Source: Pseudomonas viridiflava
GTDB lineage: Bacteria; Pseudomonadota; Gammaproteobacteria; Pseudomonadales; Pseudomonadaceae
Direction of reading: 5' to 3'
NCBI RefSeq assembly: GCF_900590885.1
Contig: NZ_UUON01000001.1
Coordinates: 434,001-498,000, forward strand
Length of the DNA stretch: 64,000 nt
The position numbers were made by a program, and so were the translations under genes. The notes under the pieces were generated by a model. It was not told the DNA's origin, searched no databases, and was given only the letters and a program-made list of their open reading frames with translations. Shown here one piece after another: positions 27,389 to 36,133 of the stretch (position 1 is its first letter; each line of letters begins with the position of its first letter).

Positions 27389-27414
27389 AACCTACTCCCT
27401 ATTCCGGCATGCAA

Positions 27415-27469
27415 GGCCGTCAATTCAATCGCCGCTAGCATTTAGATACTAATCGAATTGAATACGGCC
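27415..27469. promoter_or_regulatory. Candidate operator upstream of the regulatory trio
   Basis: GGCCGTCAATTCAATCG (27415-27431) faces CGAATTGAATACGGCC (27454-27469), an imperfect inverted repeat with GGCCGT/ACGGCC ends and AATTCAAT cores. It lies 27 to 81 bp upstream of ATG 27388, where a promoter-proximal operator is expected. A GTTATTTTT element shared with other EPS promoter regions lies at 27498-27506. Autoregulation by the trio would fit but is inference. Confidence 0.4.
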
Positions 27470-27762
27470 AAACGTGACAAATTTTAACATTCATCACGTT
27501 ATTTTTGTGTGCGGGGCAAGGAAGTAAGCGCTTGTTGCGAGGACCTTTACGTAAACTTACACATAGGCTAGTGCAAATTCTTAATGCTCGGTAAGTATTT
27601 TAGCGCAAAAGGTTTTTTCGTCTGGGCAGGGTTTAAGCCTTGCTCATTTTACGCGCTGGAGCAGCTCATAGGGGGCGCAGTCTGAGCGGGGAGCCGTAAG
27701 GTCCCGGGTATTGCAAGGCTGCGCTGGCGGATTTATTGCTCTGAACTCAAAAATGCAAGGCG

Positions 27763-27792
27763 AAAAAAAACCGGCTGATCAGGCCGGTTTGG
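27763..27792 (-). terminator. Rho-independent terminator of the repeat-protein gene
   Basis: Read on the reverse strand, CCGGCC-TGATCA-GCCGG forms a stem flanked by AAA on one side and a run of eight T on the other. It lies about 25 bases after the stop codon at 27816, as expected for the end of the repeat-protein transcript. Confidence 0.8.
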
Positions 27793-27815
27793 GGTGCCCC
27801 GCGAACAGCACGGGG

Positions 27816-28202
27816 TCAAGCGTTGTTGCTGTGCAGACGATCCGAACCACCTTCAGCCAGGCCACGTTCCTGCAGACGATCAGCACCACCTTCAGCCAGA
27901 CCACGTTCCTGCAGACGATCAGCACCGCCCTCAGCCAGACCACGTTCCTGCAGACGATCTGCACCGCCTTCAGCCAGGCCACGTTCCTGCAGACGATCAG
28001 CACCGCCTTCAGCCAGACCACGTTCCTGCAGACGATCTGCACCACCTTCAGCGACACGGCGGTCCAGCAGGCGATCCGAACCACCTTCGGCAACACGGCT
28101 TTCCATCAGGCGATCCGCGCCGCCTTCAGCGACAACAGGGTGAGCAAATGCGTTTGCAGCGAGTACCGAGAAAGCGAGGCTAAGCAAGATTTGGCGTTTC
28201 AT
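27816..28202 (-). CDS. Secreted tandem-repeat protein with eight 13-residue repeats
   Basis: A 128-residue protein with a signal peptide (MKRQILLSLAFSVLAANAFA). From residue 24 it consists almost entirely of eight repeats with consensus (V/L)AEGG(A/S)DRLQERG. The first two and the last differ (DRLMESR, DRLLDRR, DRLHSNNA); five central copies are nearly identical. The mature protein is charged and has no cysteine. I recognise no characterised family. The signal peptide and the terminator at 27763-27792 both support this strand over other open frames. It may be a periplasmic or surface protein; copy number could vary between strains. Confidence 0.75.
   Translation of the reverse strand: MKRQILLSLAFSVLAANAFAHPVVAEGGADRLMESRVAEGGSDRLLDRRVAEGGADRLQERGLAEGGADRLQERGLAEGGADRLQERGLAEGGADRLQERGLAEGGADRLQERGLAEGGSDRLHSNNA
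27819..28133 (-). repeat. 39-bp tandem repeats within the secreted repeat protein
   Basis: Eight in-frame units of 39 bp encode the 13-residue repeats. Five central units (CACGTTCCTGCAGACGATC and flanks on the + strand) differ by only a few bases, and the outer units have diverged. There are no spacers, so this is not a CRISPR array. Near-identity of the central units suggests recent expansion or repeated recombination. Confidence 0.9.
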
Positions 28203-28311
28203 GATTGTGTGCTCCGAGTGTTTTAGTTGGGTTGTTGCTGGTATGGGTTGGATGTTACGCGTTGCATTTTTTAAGAGAACTTCATTGCGCTGATGGTGAC
28301 TATCGACGCCA

Positions 28312-28339
28312 GCGATGGCCCGTGTGGGCGGGCCATCGC
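28312..28339 (-). terminator. Strong hairpin downstream of the pirin gene
   Basis: GCGATGGCCCG (28312-28322) pairs perfectly with CGGGCCATCGC (28329-28339) around a six-base loop. It begins nine bases after the pirin stop. No T-run follows on either strand, so termination is plausible but not certain. Confidence 0.5.
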
Positions 28340-28347
28340 AACGCCAG

Positions 28348-29070
28348 TCATGGCATCTGCGGCCGTTCCTGAGGGCGCAGGTCGAACACCAGCACTTCGG
28401 CATCCTCACCCTGGCTCAGACGAATCTGGCGTTCATCACGCACCCGGGCGCCGTCGCCTTCCTGCAGGCGCTGGCCGTTGACTTCAACGCTGCCCCGGGC
28501 CACATGGATGTACACGTGGCGATCCGGCGGCAGGTCCAGGCTCGCGCTTTCGCCAGCGTTGAACAGCCCGGCATATACCCGTGCGTCCTGGCGCACGCTC
28601 AGGGAGCCGTCGGCACCTTCCGGCGAAATGATCAGCTGCAAGCGCCCGCGTTTTTGCGCCTCAGTGAAGTGCTCTTGTTGATAGCGCGGTTCGGCACCGG
28701 CCACGGCGGGCACGATCCAGATTTGCAGGAAGTGCACGCCACGGGTCTGGCTGTGGTTGAACTCGCTGTGGGCCACGCCGCTGCCGGCGCTCATCAATTG
28801 CACGTCGCCGGGGCGGATCACCGAGCCGGTGCCCAGGGTGTCCTTGTGTTCCAGCGCGCCTTCGAGCACATAGGAGAAAATCTCCATGTCGCGGTGCGGG
28901 TGCTGGCCAAAGCCTTTGCCGGCCGCCACGCGGTCATCATTGATCACCAGCAGGTCGGAAAAACCCTGCTCCTCGGGGTTCCAGTAGTTGGCGAAAGAGA
29001 AGGTGTGGAACGACTTCAACCAACCGTGATTGGCGGCGCCGCGTTCTGAAGCTTTGCGAAGGGTCAGCAT
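28348..29070 (-). CDS. Pirin family protein (YhhW-like bicupin)
   Basis: A 240-residue cytoplasmic bicupin starting MLTLRKASERGAANHGWLKS. The N-terminal cupin carries the metal ligands in GQHPHRDMEIFSYVLEG and SGVAHSEFNHS. Some bacterial pirins, such as E. coli YhhW, oxidise quercetin; others act as redox-linked regulators. It is transcribed divergently from the GlxA-type regulator across a 180-bp gap, so that regulator may control it (inference). Length and motifs are normal for the family. Confidence 0.9.
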   Translation of the reverse strand: MLTLRKASERGAANHGWLKSFHTFSFANYWNPEEQGFSDLLVINDDRVAAGKGFGQHPHRDMEIFSYVLEGALEHKDTLGTGSVIRPGDVQLMSAGSGVAHSEFNHSQTRGVHFLQIWIVPAVAGAEPRYQQEHFTEAQKRGRLQLIISPEGADGSLSVRQDARVYAGLFNAGESASLDLPPDRHVYIHVARGSVEVNGQRLQEGDGARVRDERQIRLSQGEDAEVLVFDLRPQERPQMP

Positions 29071-29250
29071 GGTGGTGTCCTCAAGTGCAAGCGGGCTGCG
29101 AAGTGCAGGGCTTGTGCGTTGAGAAGAAGGTTAATGGTTATCGAAATATTCATTAATAAGCTGAAATCTGAATAACTGTCTCTTTTAAGTTGACAGTTTT
29201 GAACGTGCCATAATGCACGCCGCATCCCTTTTCGATGGACTTCCCGCTTT

Positions 29251-30201
29251 ATGAAAACCGTGGCCATGGCGCTGTTCCCGGACTTCCTGCTGCTCGACAT
29301 GGCCGGGCCGCTCGAAGTGTTTTCGATTGCCAACCGTTACCTGCCGGCGGCGGCGCACTACCAGATCCTCACCATTGGCACCGAGCCCGGCCCGTTGCGC
29401 GCGTCCAACGGGGTGGTGGTGCAGACTGACCTGCTGCTGGAACAGGCCGACGGCGACTATGACCTGCTGCTGGTGCCCGGTGGCCCGGGTGCATATAACG
29501 AATGCCACCCTGCGCTGCTGCCCTGGCTCAAGGCGGCGGCGCCACGCGCGCGGCGCTTTGGTTCGATCTGCACCGGCGCGTTTGTGCTGGGCCATGCCGG
29601 GCTGCTGGACGAACAACGCGTGACCACGCACTGGCACTACACCGAACGGCTGATCAAGGCCTTCCCCAAGGCCATCGTCGAAACCGACCGCATCTATTTG
29701 CAGGACGGGCGCTTGATCACCTCCGGCGGGGTCACCGCCGGTATCGACCTTGCGCTGTCGATCGTGGCCCAGGACCATGGCAAGCAAGTCGCGGTAGACG
29801 TGGCCAAGGTGCTGCTGGTGGTGATGAAGCGCCAGGGCGGTCAGGCCCAGTTCAGCCCTATGACGGCTGCCGTGGCGCCGCAGGAAACCGCGATCACCCG
29901 CGTGCAGACCCATGTGCTGGCGCATCTGGCGCAGGCGTTTACCATCGAGTCCATGGCTGAGCTGGCCGGCATGAGTGCGCGCCACTTTGCGCGGCTATTC
30001 GCCAAGGACGTGCAGATGACGCCCATGGCCTTCCTGCAAGGCGCACGCATCGACCGCGCCCGGCAGTTGCTGGAAACCACCGACCTGCCGCTCAAGACCG
30101 TGGCTTTCCACGCAGGCTTTGGCAGCGTGCGGCATATGCGCTTTCTGTTCAGCGAAAAGCTCGGCCTTAACCCTACCCAATACCGACAACAGTTCAGTTA
30201 A
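29251..30201 (+). CDS. GlxA-family transcriptional regulator (DJ-1/PfpI plus AraC HTH)
   Basis: A 316-residue protein. Residues 1-170 form a DJ-1/PfpI-like ligand domain with the elbow cysteine in GSICTGAFVLGHAGLL. Residues 215-316 are an AraC-type DNA-binding domain (FTIESMAELAGMSARHFARLF, LPLKTVAFHAGFGSVRHMRFLF). Such regulators sense small metabolites; the ligand here is unknown. It lies head to head with the pirin gene. Only a weak ribosome-binding site precedes ATG 29251, but the start fits the domain boundary. Confidence 0.88.
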   Translation: MKTVAMALFPDFLLLDMAGPLEVFSIANRYLPAAAHYQILTIGTEPGPLRASNGVVVQTDLLLEQADGDYDLLLVPGGPGAYNECHPALLPWLKAAAPRARRFGSICTGAFVLGHAGLLDEQRVTTHWHYTERLIKAFPKAIVETDRIYLQDGRLITSGGVTAGIDLALSIVAQDHGKQVAVDVAKVLLVVMKRQGGQAQFSPMTAAVAPQETAITRVQTHVLAHLAQAFTIESMAELAGMSARHFARLFAKDVQMTPMAFLQGARIDRARQLLETTDLPLKTVAFHAGFGSVRHMRFLFSEKLGLNPTQYRQQFS

Positions 30202-30296
30202 CGACAGAATGTCCGTCTGGCGCACCCGATTGTCCGTATCACTCCCTGTGCCAGCATTGTCCTGTCATCGGTAGCTGGCAAGATAACGTCAAGCCC

Positions 30297-31820
30297 ATGG
30301 AAAAGGATGCGCGAACGCCCAAGGTCGGGGGTTCCAGCGCGATGACGGTCATGAATAACCCTCAGGCGATTGACGCTGATGGCACGGTGCGCTTCGGCGC
30401 CTATGTCTTTCACCGGCAACAGCGACTGGTCAGCAAGGCGGGCTGGCCGGTGCCTCTGGGCGGGCGTGCGCTGGATATCCTTGCGGTGTTGCTGGAGGCG
30501 CCTGGGCAGTTTTTCAGCAAGGTCGAGCTGATCGAGCGGGTCTGGCCCCATAGCGTGGTCGAAGAGAACAACCTGCGGGTGCACATCGCCGCACTGCGCC
30601 GTGCCCTCGACGGGCAACGCTTGATCCTCAATGATCCCCTGCGCGGCTATTGCTTCGCGGCGCCCGTGCAGGGTGTGATCCAGGCATTCACCCCTCAGCA
30701 CAACCTGGTTGCACGGCTCAGCCCGGTGATCGGTCGCGATGAACTGCTGGGCGTGTTGGTACGGCGTTTGTCCGGCCAGCACCTGATGACCCTCACCGGT
30801 TGCGCCGGCGTGGGCAAGAGCACCCTGGCCCTGGCGCTCGCCGAGCGGGTGTTGCCGCGCTACCGCGATGGCGTGTGGTGGGTCGACCTGGCCACCGTCG
30901 AGGCGCCCATCGCGATGTTGCGCTACCTGGCCACGGCGCTGCACCTGCAGCCCGCCGGCAGCGCCACTGAACTGTGCCGCCAATTGGCCGGCAAGCAGCT
31001 ATTGCTGGTACTCGACGGCGCCGACCTGCTGCTCGGCGCCTGCCGCCATCTGCTGCAGGCGTTGCGTGAACAGGCGCCCCAGGTCAGCGTGCTGGTCAGC
31101 AGCCGCGAAGCCTTGCAGGCCCCAGGCGAATGGCTGATGCGTGTGCCGGCGTTTGCGCTGCCGGCACCGGCGGCATTGGCCAGTGTTGAACAGGCGCTGG
31201 CGTACCCCGCCGTGCAATTGTTTGTCGCACGGGTTTGCGCCAGCCAACAGGGATTTGCATTGCGCCGCCAGGATCTGGCGCCGCTGCGGGATATCTGCCG
31301 GCGCCTCGACGGTATCCCGTTGGCCCTCGAGCTGGCCGCCGCACAAGTCGACGCCCTTGGCGTGCGCGGGGTGCAGGCGCAGTTGTGCAGGGGTTTGCAG
31401 GTGCTGACTCGCGGCCGCCGCACGGCGGTGGAGCGCCACCAATCACTGACCGCCGCCCTGGACTGGACCTACCAGCGCCTGAGCCTGCCAGAGCGCTGGC
31501 TGTTCCTGCAATTGGGCTTGTTCAAGATGGCGATGAGCTTGCCGACCTTGAGCGAACTGGTCGCTGGCACCGAGCTGGAACACGCCGACCTGGCCTATCT
31601 GCTCGAACGCCTGGTCGGTACGTCGCTGCTGACCCTCGAACCCGGCCCGGGCTACCCGCGCTACCGCCTGCTCAATTGCCTGCGCAGCTATGCCCTGGCG
31701 CAACTGCGCGACCCCGTGCAGGTGGCGCGTTTGCAGCAAGGGTATGGGCATTACCTGGGGCCGTTTTCAGGCCGGCCGTTTGTTCTGCAACTCGTCGAGC
31801 AGGCTGCGTACGCGGACTAG
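30297..31820 (+). CDS. wHTH/NB-ARC-type transcriptional regulator, short form
   Basis: Up to 507 residues. An OmpR-type winged helix (about residues 35-115; LGGRALDILAVLLEAPG, NNLRVHIAALRRALDG, LRGYCFAAP) precedes a STAND-type ATPase with the P-loop GCAGVGKST (about 167-175), a hhhhD-like LLLVLDGADLLL and RLDGIPLALELAA. It ends soon after the ATPase and lacks the long helical C-terminus of its neighbour at 31767-34544, its evident paralogue. Starts at 30342 and 30351 are possible. The 3' end overlaps that gene by 54 bp on the opposite strand. Confidence 0.78.
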   Translation: MEKDARTPKVGGSSAMTVMNNPQAIDADGTVRFGAYVFHRQQRLVSKAGWPVPLGGRALDILAVLLEAPGQFFSKVELIERVWPHSVVEENNLRVHIAALRRALDGQRLILNDPLRGYCFAAPVQGVIQAFTPQHNLVARLSPVIGRDELLGVLVRRLSGQHLMTLTGCAGVGKSTLALALAERVLPRYRDGVWWVDLATVEAPIAMLRYLATALHLQPAGSATELCRQLAGKQLLLVLDGADLLLGACRHLLQALREQAPQVSVLVSSREALQAPGEWLMRVPAFALPAPAALASVEQALAYPAVQLFVARVCASQQGFALRRQDLAPLRDICRRLDGIPLALELAAAQVDALGVRGVQAQLCRGLQVLTRGRRTAVERHQSLTAALDWTYQRLSLPERWLFLQLGLFKMAMSLPTLSELVAGTELEHADLAYLLERLVGTSLLTLEPGPGYPRYRLLNCLRSYALAQLRDPVQVARLQQGYGHYLGPFSGRPFVLQLVEQAAYAD

Positions 31821-34544
31821 GTCCTGGGTAGCAAAGCCTTCGGTAAACCTTGCATAGACTGAAGCCAGCAGGTCGCGAGCGGCCTGTATACGGCCTTGGG
31901 TCTGCCACAGTCGCGCCAACGACATCGCGCAGCGCAGTTCCCAGGCCAGCGCGCCTTGCTGGTGCGCCAGGCCGAGGGCTTCGAGCAGCAACGCTTCGGC
32001 GGCGCGGGTATCGGCCAGGCTGTCGGCGCGCACCCGCAGGATCTCCGGGGTGCACCAGCCGGCTGCGCCGCACCTTGCGCGTTCGAACAGGGCGTCGTCC
32101 ACGCCGTGCGCGTTGAAGGTCACCAGAATGTCCTGCACAAGGCCCAGCCCTTGCACTTCGGCGATGGGCAGGGTGCCCTCGTAGCAGCGCGCCCAGGTAT
32201 GGAACAACTGCACCGAATGCTTTTGCGCCTGCTGCAACAGCAGGTCCAACTGATCACGCGCCGCGACGCCATCGCCGTTGTACTGGGCGATCACCACCCC
32301 GGCCAGGGCCAGTGTGTAGCAGATCGACGTACCGTGGTTGATCTGCAATGCCAGCGCCAACGCCTGGCCCGCCGTGCGCGCGGCGCGCTCGGGGAAACCG
32401 CGCAGCCAGAGGATGCGCGCAAGGATCGTCAACGAAGCCACGCTCTGGTCGTACTGCACGCCGAAACCATGGGTAAACCGGTTGAGATGGCCGCTCTGGG
32501 CCATGCGCTGGATCACCTGCTCGGCATTATGCTGCGCCAGCGCCTGGTTGCCCGCGAAGTGCTGCGCGAGCACCCGCAGGCGTTGGGCACTCAGGGCCAG
32601 CAAGGGCTCGGCATGAGGGGCTGACGGGTCAAAATGCAGTTGATCGAAATGCAGGCTCTGCACCAGGGCTTCGCGGTAGTTGCCGTCGCACAGGCTGACC
32701 GCCATCTGCCCGGACACCGCGCGCAACTGCCCGGCGAGGTCCTTGCCGGCTTCCGCCAGGCGCCGTGCGCAGGCGAAGGCGTCGACGGTCTGCGGCGTAC
32801 CGCCCTGGGTGTGATAGCAGAAGCTGCCATGGGCCAGTTGCAAGGCCATGTGCAAGCGTTGGCTCGGTGTACTCGATTGCCCCAGCCGCTCCAGCGCCTT
32901 GCCTACGTACAAGCCGTGTTCGCGCAGCAACGATAGCTCCTGCCACAGCGGCATGGCGCTGACGGTGAGACGAATACCCAGCAGGTGCACACCCTGATCG
33001 CCCAGGCCCCAGTCGAGGGCGGCGCGCACGTCTTCACGCAGTGGCTCATAGCGGTCGATCCACAGTTGGGTGGCGGTCTGTTCCCAATCGTCCTGCGCCT
33101 GGTTCATCAGGGCCAGGCAGCGATTGGCGTGGCGCTCACGGGTGGCGTCGAGTTCATCGGCCACGCTGAGTTTTTCCAGGGCGTAGGTGCGGGTGATGTC
33201 CAGCAGCCGGTAGACCATCTCGTCATCCCCCGGCTCCACATTGAGCAAGGACTTGGCCACCAATTGGGTGATCGACCCCAACACCTCGACCGGTGCCATC
33301 TGTTCACCGGCAATCACCGCCGCCGCGCTGGCCAGGCTGAAGCCGCCACGGAACACCGCCAGGCGGCGCAGGCAAATCTGTTCGCAACCGGTGAGCAGGT
33401 CGAAGCTCCAGTCCAGCGTGGCGCGCAAGGTTTGGTGACGGGGCAGGGCGCTGCGCCGGCCACGGGTGAGCAGGCGGAAGTTGTCTTCCATCTGCACCAG
33501 CAGGCCGGGCAGGCCGAAGCGCTCGATCTGCGCCGCCACCAACTCGATGGCCAGGGGAATACCGTCGAGGCGCTGGCAGATATCAATCGCCAGAGGCAGT
33601 TCGGCTTCGCTGAGTTCAAAGCTGTCCTGATGGGACATGGCCCGTTCGATCAGCAATTGCAGGGCCGGGTAGCCCAGGGCCTGGGCGCGGTTGCCGGTGG
33701 CGGGCGGGCAGGCCAGGGGCTCCAGGCGTTGCACATATTCGCCCTCGGCGCGCAGGGCCTCGCGGCTGGTGGTCAAAATGTGCAGCTTGGGCGCGTGGCG
33801 CAGCAGGGTTTCGCTGATCAGCGCGATGTCGTCCAGCAGGTGTTCGCAGTTGTCGATCACCAGCAGCACCTGGTGCTCCTGCAAGCGCCGCGCAAACTCG
33901 GCCAGCGACTCATGCTCGGCGTGGGTCAGGTCGAGCAGGGCGGCGAGGTTGGGCAGGATCATCGACGGCGTGCTCAGCGGCGCGAGGTCGAGCAGGCGAA
34001 TGCCGTCGCGATAATGGCCGATCAGCAATTCCGCCACGCGCAGCGCGACGGTGGTCTTGCCGATACCGCCGGCGCCGGTCAAGGTGATAAAGCGCTGCTC
34101 GGGCAACTGCTGCACCAGGCTGTCGATCAGAGCCTGGCGGCCGATCATGCGGGTACGTCGCAACGGCAGGTTGTGGCACGGGCGTTGCGGTTCACCTTCG
34201 GTGGGCAGGCTCATCGGTTCGATGCTCAGGGGTGCCACAAAACTGTAGCCGCGCTGGGCCACCGTCACGATATAGCGCTGCCCGGCCTGGCCATCGCCGA
34301 GTGCCTTGCGCAACGCCGCCATGTGCACCCGCAGGTTGCCGTCTTCGACCACGCTTTTGGGCCAGACCCGGGCGATCAGTTCCTGTTTGCTCACCACATT
34401 GCCGGCCTGCTCCAGCAGGATCAGCAGGATATCCACCGCGCGCCGCCCCAGGCGCAACGGGCGACCCGCCTCCAGCACCAGGCGCTGGTGCGGGTGGATG
34501 CGGTAGGGGCCAAAATGGACGGCCTGGTCGCGTGGGTCACTCAT
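31767..34544 (-). CDS. wHTH/NB-ARC-type ATPase transcriptional regulator with helical-repeat C-terminus
   Basis: A 925-residue protein. Its N-terminal OmpR-type winged helix (LGRRAVDILLILLEQAG, NLRVHMAALRKAL, RGYSFVAPL) is followed by a STAND ATPase with P-loop GAGGIGKTT (about residues 156-164), VLLVIDNCEHLL, TSREALRAEGE and RLDGIPLAIELVAAQ. The last 400 residues are helix-rich, TPR-like. Such proteins are thought to bind a signal through the C-terminus and switch with ATP. The target genes are unknown. It converges on and overlaps a shorter paralogue. Confidence 0.85.
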   Translation of the reverse strand: MSDPRDQAVHFGPYRIHPHQRLVLEAGRPLRLGRRAVDILLILLEQAGNVVSKQELIARVWPKSVVEDGNLRVHMAALRKALGDGQAGQRYIVTVAQRGYSFVAPLSIEPMSLPTEGEPQRPCHNLPLRRTRMIGRQALIDSLVQQLPEQRFITLTGAGGIGKTTVALRVAELLIGHYRDGIRLLDLAPLSTPSMILPNLAALLDLTHAEHESLAEFARRLQEHQVLLVIDNCEHLLDDIALISETLLRHAPKLHILTTSREALRAEGEYVQRLEPLACPPATGNRAQALGYPALQLLIERAMSHQDSFELSEAELPLAIDICQRLDGIPLAIELVAAQIERFGLPGLLVQMEDNFRLLTRGRRSALPRHQTLRATLDWSFDLLTGCEQICLRRLAVFRGGFSLASAAAVIAGEQMAPVEVLGSITQLVAKSLLNVEPGDDEMVYRLLDITRTYALEKLSVADELDATRERHANRCLALMNQAQDDWEQTATQLWIDRYEPLREDVRAALDWGLGDQGVHLLGIRLTVSAMPLWQELSLLREHGLYVGKALERLGQSSTPSQRLHMALQLAHGSFCYHTQGGTPQTVDAFACARRLAEAGKDLAGQLRAVSGQMAVSLCDGNYREALVQSLHFDQLHFDPSAPHAEPLLALSAQRLRVLAQHFAGNQALAQHNAEQVIQRMAQSGHLNRFTHGFGVQYDQSVASLTILARILWLRGFPERAARTAGQALALALQINHGTSICYTLALAGVVIAQYNGDGVAARDQLDLLLQQAQKHSVQLFHTWARCYEGTLPIAEVQGLGLVQDILVTFNAHGVDDALFERARCGAAGWCTPEILRVRADSLADTRAAEALLLEALGLAHQQGALAWELRCAMSLARLWQTQGRIQAARDLLASVYARFTEGFATQDLVRVRSLLDELQNKRPA

Positions 34545-34602
34545 GGGTGGCCGTGCTCTGGGAACAGTAAGCGGCCAGCATATTCCAGGTGCGTGCAGAC
34601 CA

Positions 34603-35013
34603 CTAGGCAGCGATCTCTTGAGGCTTGTGATGCAGCTTGTGACGCAATTGGTGATTTCGCCAGGTCATCGGGTTCACACCCTCGCTGCGCGTGAACATAT
34701 GGCAGAAGTGCGCCTGGTCGCAGAAGCCGCACTCCAGGCTGATTTGCGTCAGGCTCAAGGAGGACTGAGTGATCAGCTCCTTGGCGCGCTGGATGCGCTG
34801 CTGGCGAATCCATTCCTGGGGCGACAGCCCGGTGGTGCACTTGAACGCGCGGGAAAAGTGGCTGCGCGACAGCGCGCAGGCCTGGGCTAGGTCGGCAATG
34901 GCCAGGCTTTCGCCGAGGTTGGCGAGGATCAATTGTTTGGCGATACGCTCGCGCCGGGGGCATAGGCCACCGGTGGCGGATAAACGGGGCGTACAGTACT
35001 CGAGTCGGGCCAT
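34603..35013 (-). CDS. Short AraC-family regulator (DNA-binding domain only)
   Basis: A 136-residue protein starting MARLEYCTPRLSATGGLCPR. It has both helix-turn-helix units of the AraC/XylS family (LAIADLAQACALSRSHFSRAF and SLTQISLECGFCDQAHFCHMF) and almost no ligand-binding part, as in SoxS-sized members. The reading frame stays open upstream to 35637, but that extension runs antisense to the LysR-type gene, so ATG 35013 is chosen. It is divergent from that gene across 214 bp. Confidence 0.75.
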   Translation of the reverse strand: MARLEYCTPRLSATGGLCPRRERIAKQLILANLGESLAIADLAQACALSRSHFSRAFKCTTGLSPQEWIRQQRIQRAKELITQSSLSLTQISLECGFCDQAHFCHMFTRSEGVNPMTWRNHQLRHKLHHKPQEIAA

Positions 35014-35227
35014 GACGGATATCCGCAGTCGATGGGAGCGTTCCCGGTGAATGGATGCAGTGTAGACGCCTGCATTCTTGTCGCCGGACCGCTTGGCTGA
35101 CGAGTTAATCGTTGTTAATTTCGCCAGGTGCAGCGGCAAAAATCGTCGAAAAAGACAGCACAGGCATGCAATCGAAATAGCGTTTTGCATGCTTATCCTA
35201 TGAACTGCTAACCGTTTGGATATCCCC

Positions 35228-36133
35228 ATGAATCGCAACGACCTGCGCCGCGTCGACATGAACCTGCTGGTGATTTTCGAAGCGCTGATGTTCGAGAAGA
35301 ACCTGACCCGGGTGGCCGAGAAACTCTTTATGGGCCAACCGGCGGTGAGTGCGGCCTTGGGGCGCTTGCGAGACTTGTTCGACGACCCGTTGCTGCTGCG
35401 CAACGGGCGGGGCATGGAGCCCACGCCACGCGCACTGGCGATTCTCAAGGAGCTGCAACCGGCCATGGACACCATTTCAGGCGCGGTCAGCCGCGCCAAG
35501 GATTTCGATCCTTCCACCAGTTGTGCGGTGTTTCGTATCGGCTTGTCGGATGACGCCGAGTTCGGCTTGTTTCCGCCGTTGCTCAGCCAGTTGCGTGAAG
35601 AGGCGCCGGGGATTGTCGTGGTGGTGCGGCGGGCCAATTACCTGTTGATGTCATCGTTGCTGGCCAGTGGTGAGATTACGGTGGGGGTGAGTTACACCAC
35701 GGAGTTGCCGGCGAATGCCAAGCGCAAGAAGCTGCGGGATATTCCGTGCAAGGTGTTACGTGGGGATGACGGGGTTGAGCCGCTGACGCTGGATGATTAT
35801 TGCGAGCGGCCGCATGCGATGGTGTCGTTTTCGGGGGACCTGAGCGGCAATATTGATCTGGACCTGGCGCGGATCGGCCGGGCGCGGCGGGTGGTGTTGG
35901 CGGTGCCGCAATTCAGTGGGTTGCGGGCGCTGTTGGCGGGGACGCAGATTATTGCGACGGTGCCGGATTATGCGGCGTGTGCGTTGACCGAGGGTACGGC
36001 CTTACGCGCGGAGGACCCGCCGTTTGCGATTGATGCGGCGGAGTTGTCGATGGTGTGGAGTGGGGTGCATGACAATGACCCGGCTGAACGGTGGTTGCGG
36101 GCCAGGATTTCGGAGCATATGGCGGGGGGATGA
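35228..36133 (+). CDS. LysR-family transcriptional regulator
   Basis: A 301-residue regulator. The N-terminal winged helix reads VDMNLLVIFEALMFEKNLTR, AEKLFMGQPAVSAALGRLRD and DPLLLRNGRGMEPTPRA, in the NodD/SyrM style. The effector-binding domain follows, with VFRIGLSDDAEFGLFPPLL. ATG 35228 is preferred to an in-frame TTG at 35216. Its target is not evident; the divergent AraC-type gene is a candidate. A small CCGTTA/TAACGG hairpin lies 13 bases after its stop. Confidence 0.88.
   Translation: MNRNDLRRVDMNLLVIFEALMFEKNLTRVAEKLFMGQPAVSAALGRLRDLFDDPLLLRNGRGMEPTPRALAILKELQPAMDTISGAVSRAKDFDPSTSCAVFRIGLSDDAEFGLFPPLLSQLREEAPGIVVVVRRANYLLMSSLLASGEITVGVSYTTELPANAKRKKLRDIPCKVLRGDDGVEPLTLDDYCERPHAMVSFSGDLSGNIDLDLARIGRARRVVLAVPQFSGLRALLAGTQIIATVPDYAACALTEGTALRAEDPPFAIDAAELSMVWSGVHDNDPAERWLRARISEHMAGG

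Larger units (their letters stand above)
27389..27815. other. 427-bp AT-rich intergenic region between the regulatory trio and the repeat protein
   Basis: This region should carry the promoter of the - strand regulatory trio at its left side. It holds an imperfect inverted repeat (27415-27469) and a GTTATTTTT element (27498-27506). Its right end has the terminator of the repeat-protein gene (27763-27792). No convincing gene was found in the rest. Confidence 0.6.

Noticed and set aside
27819..28133. CRISPR-like array of 39-bp repeats
   Set aside because: The units are directly adjacent with no spacers, are in frame with a secreted protein, and no cas gene is present.
27711..28226. Long + strand open frame with repeated TFLQTI units across the repeat-protein gene
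   Set aside because: The 39-bp repeat keeps several frames open by chance. Only the - strand frame has a signal peptide, a sensible start and a terminator.
32985..34694. 569-codon + strand open frame
   Set aside because: It is antisense to the 925-residue wHTH/STAND regulator, which has clear motifs. The + frame has low-complexity, Gln/His-rich composition typical of shadows in GC-rich DNA.
35014..35637. N-terminal extension of the short AraC-type regulator
   Set aside because: It would run antisense through the LysR-type gene and its translation does not resemble an AraC ligand domain. ATG 35013 was used.
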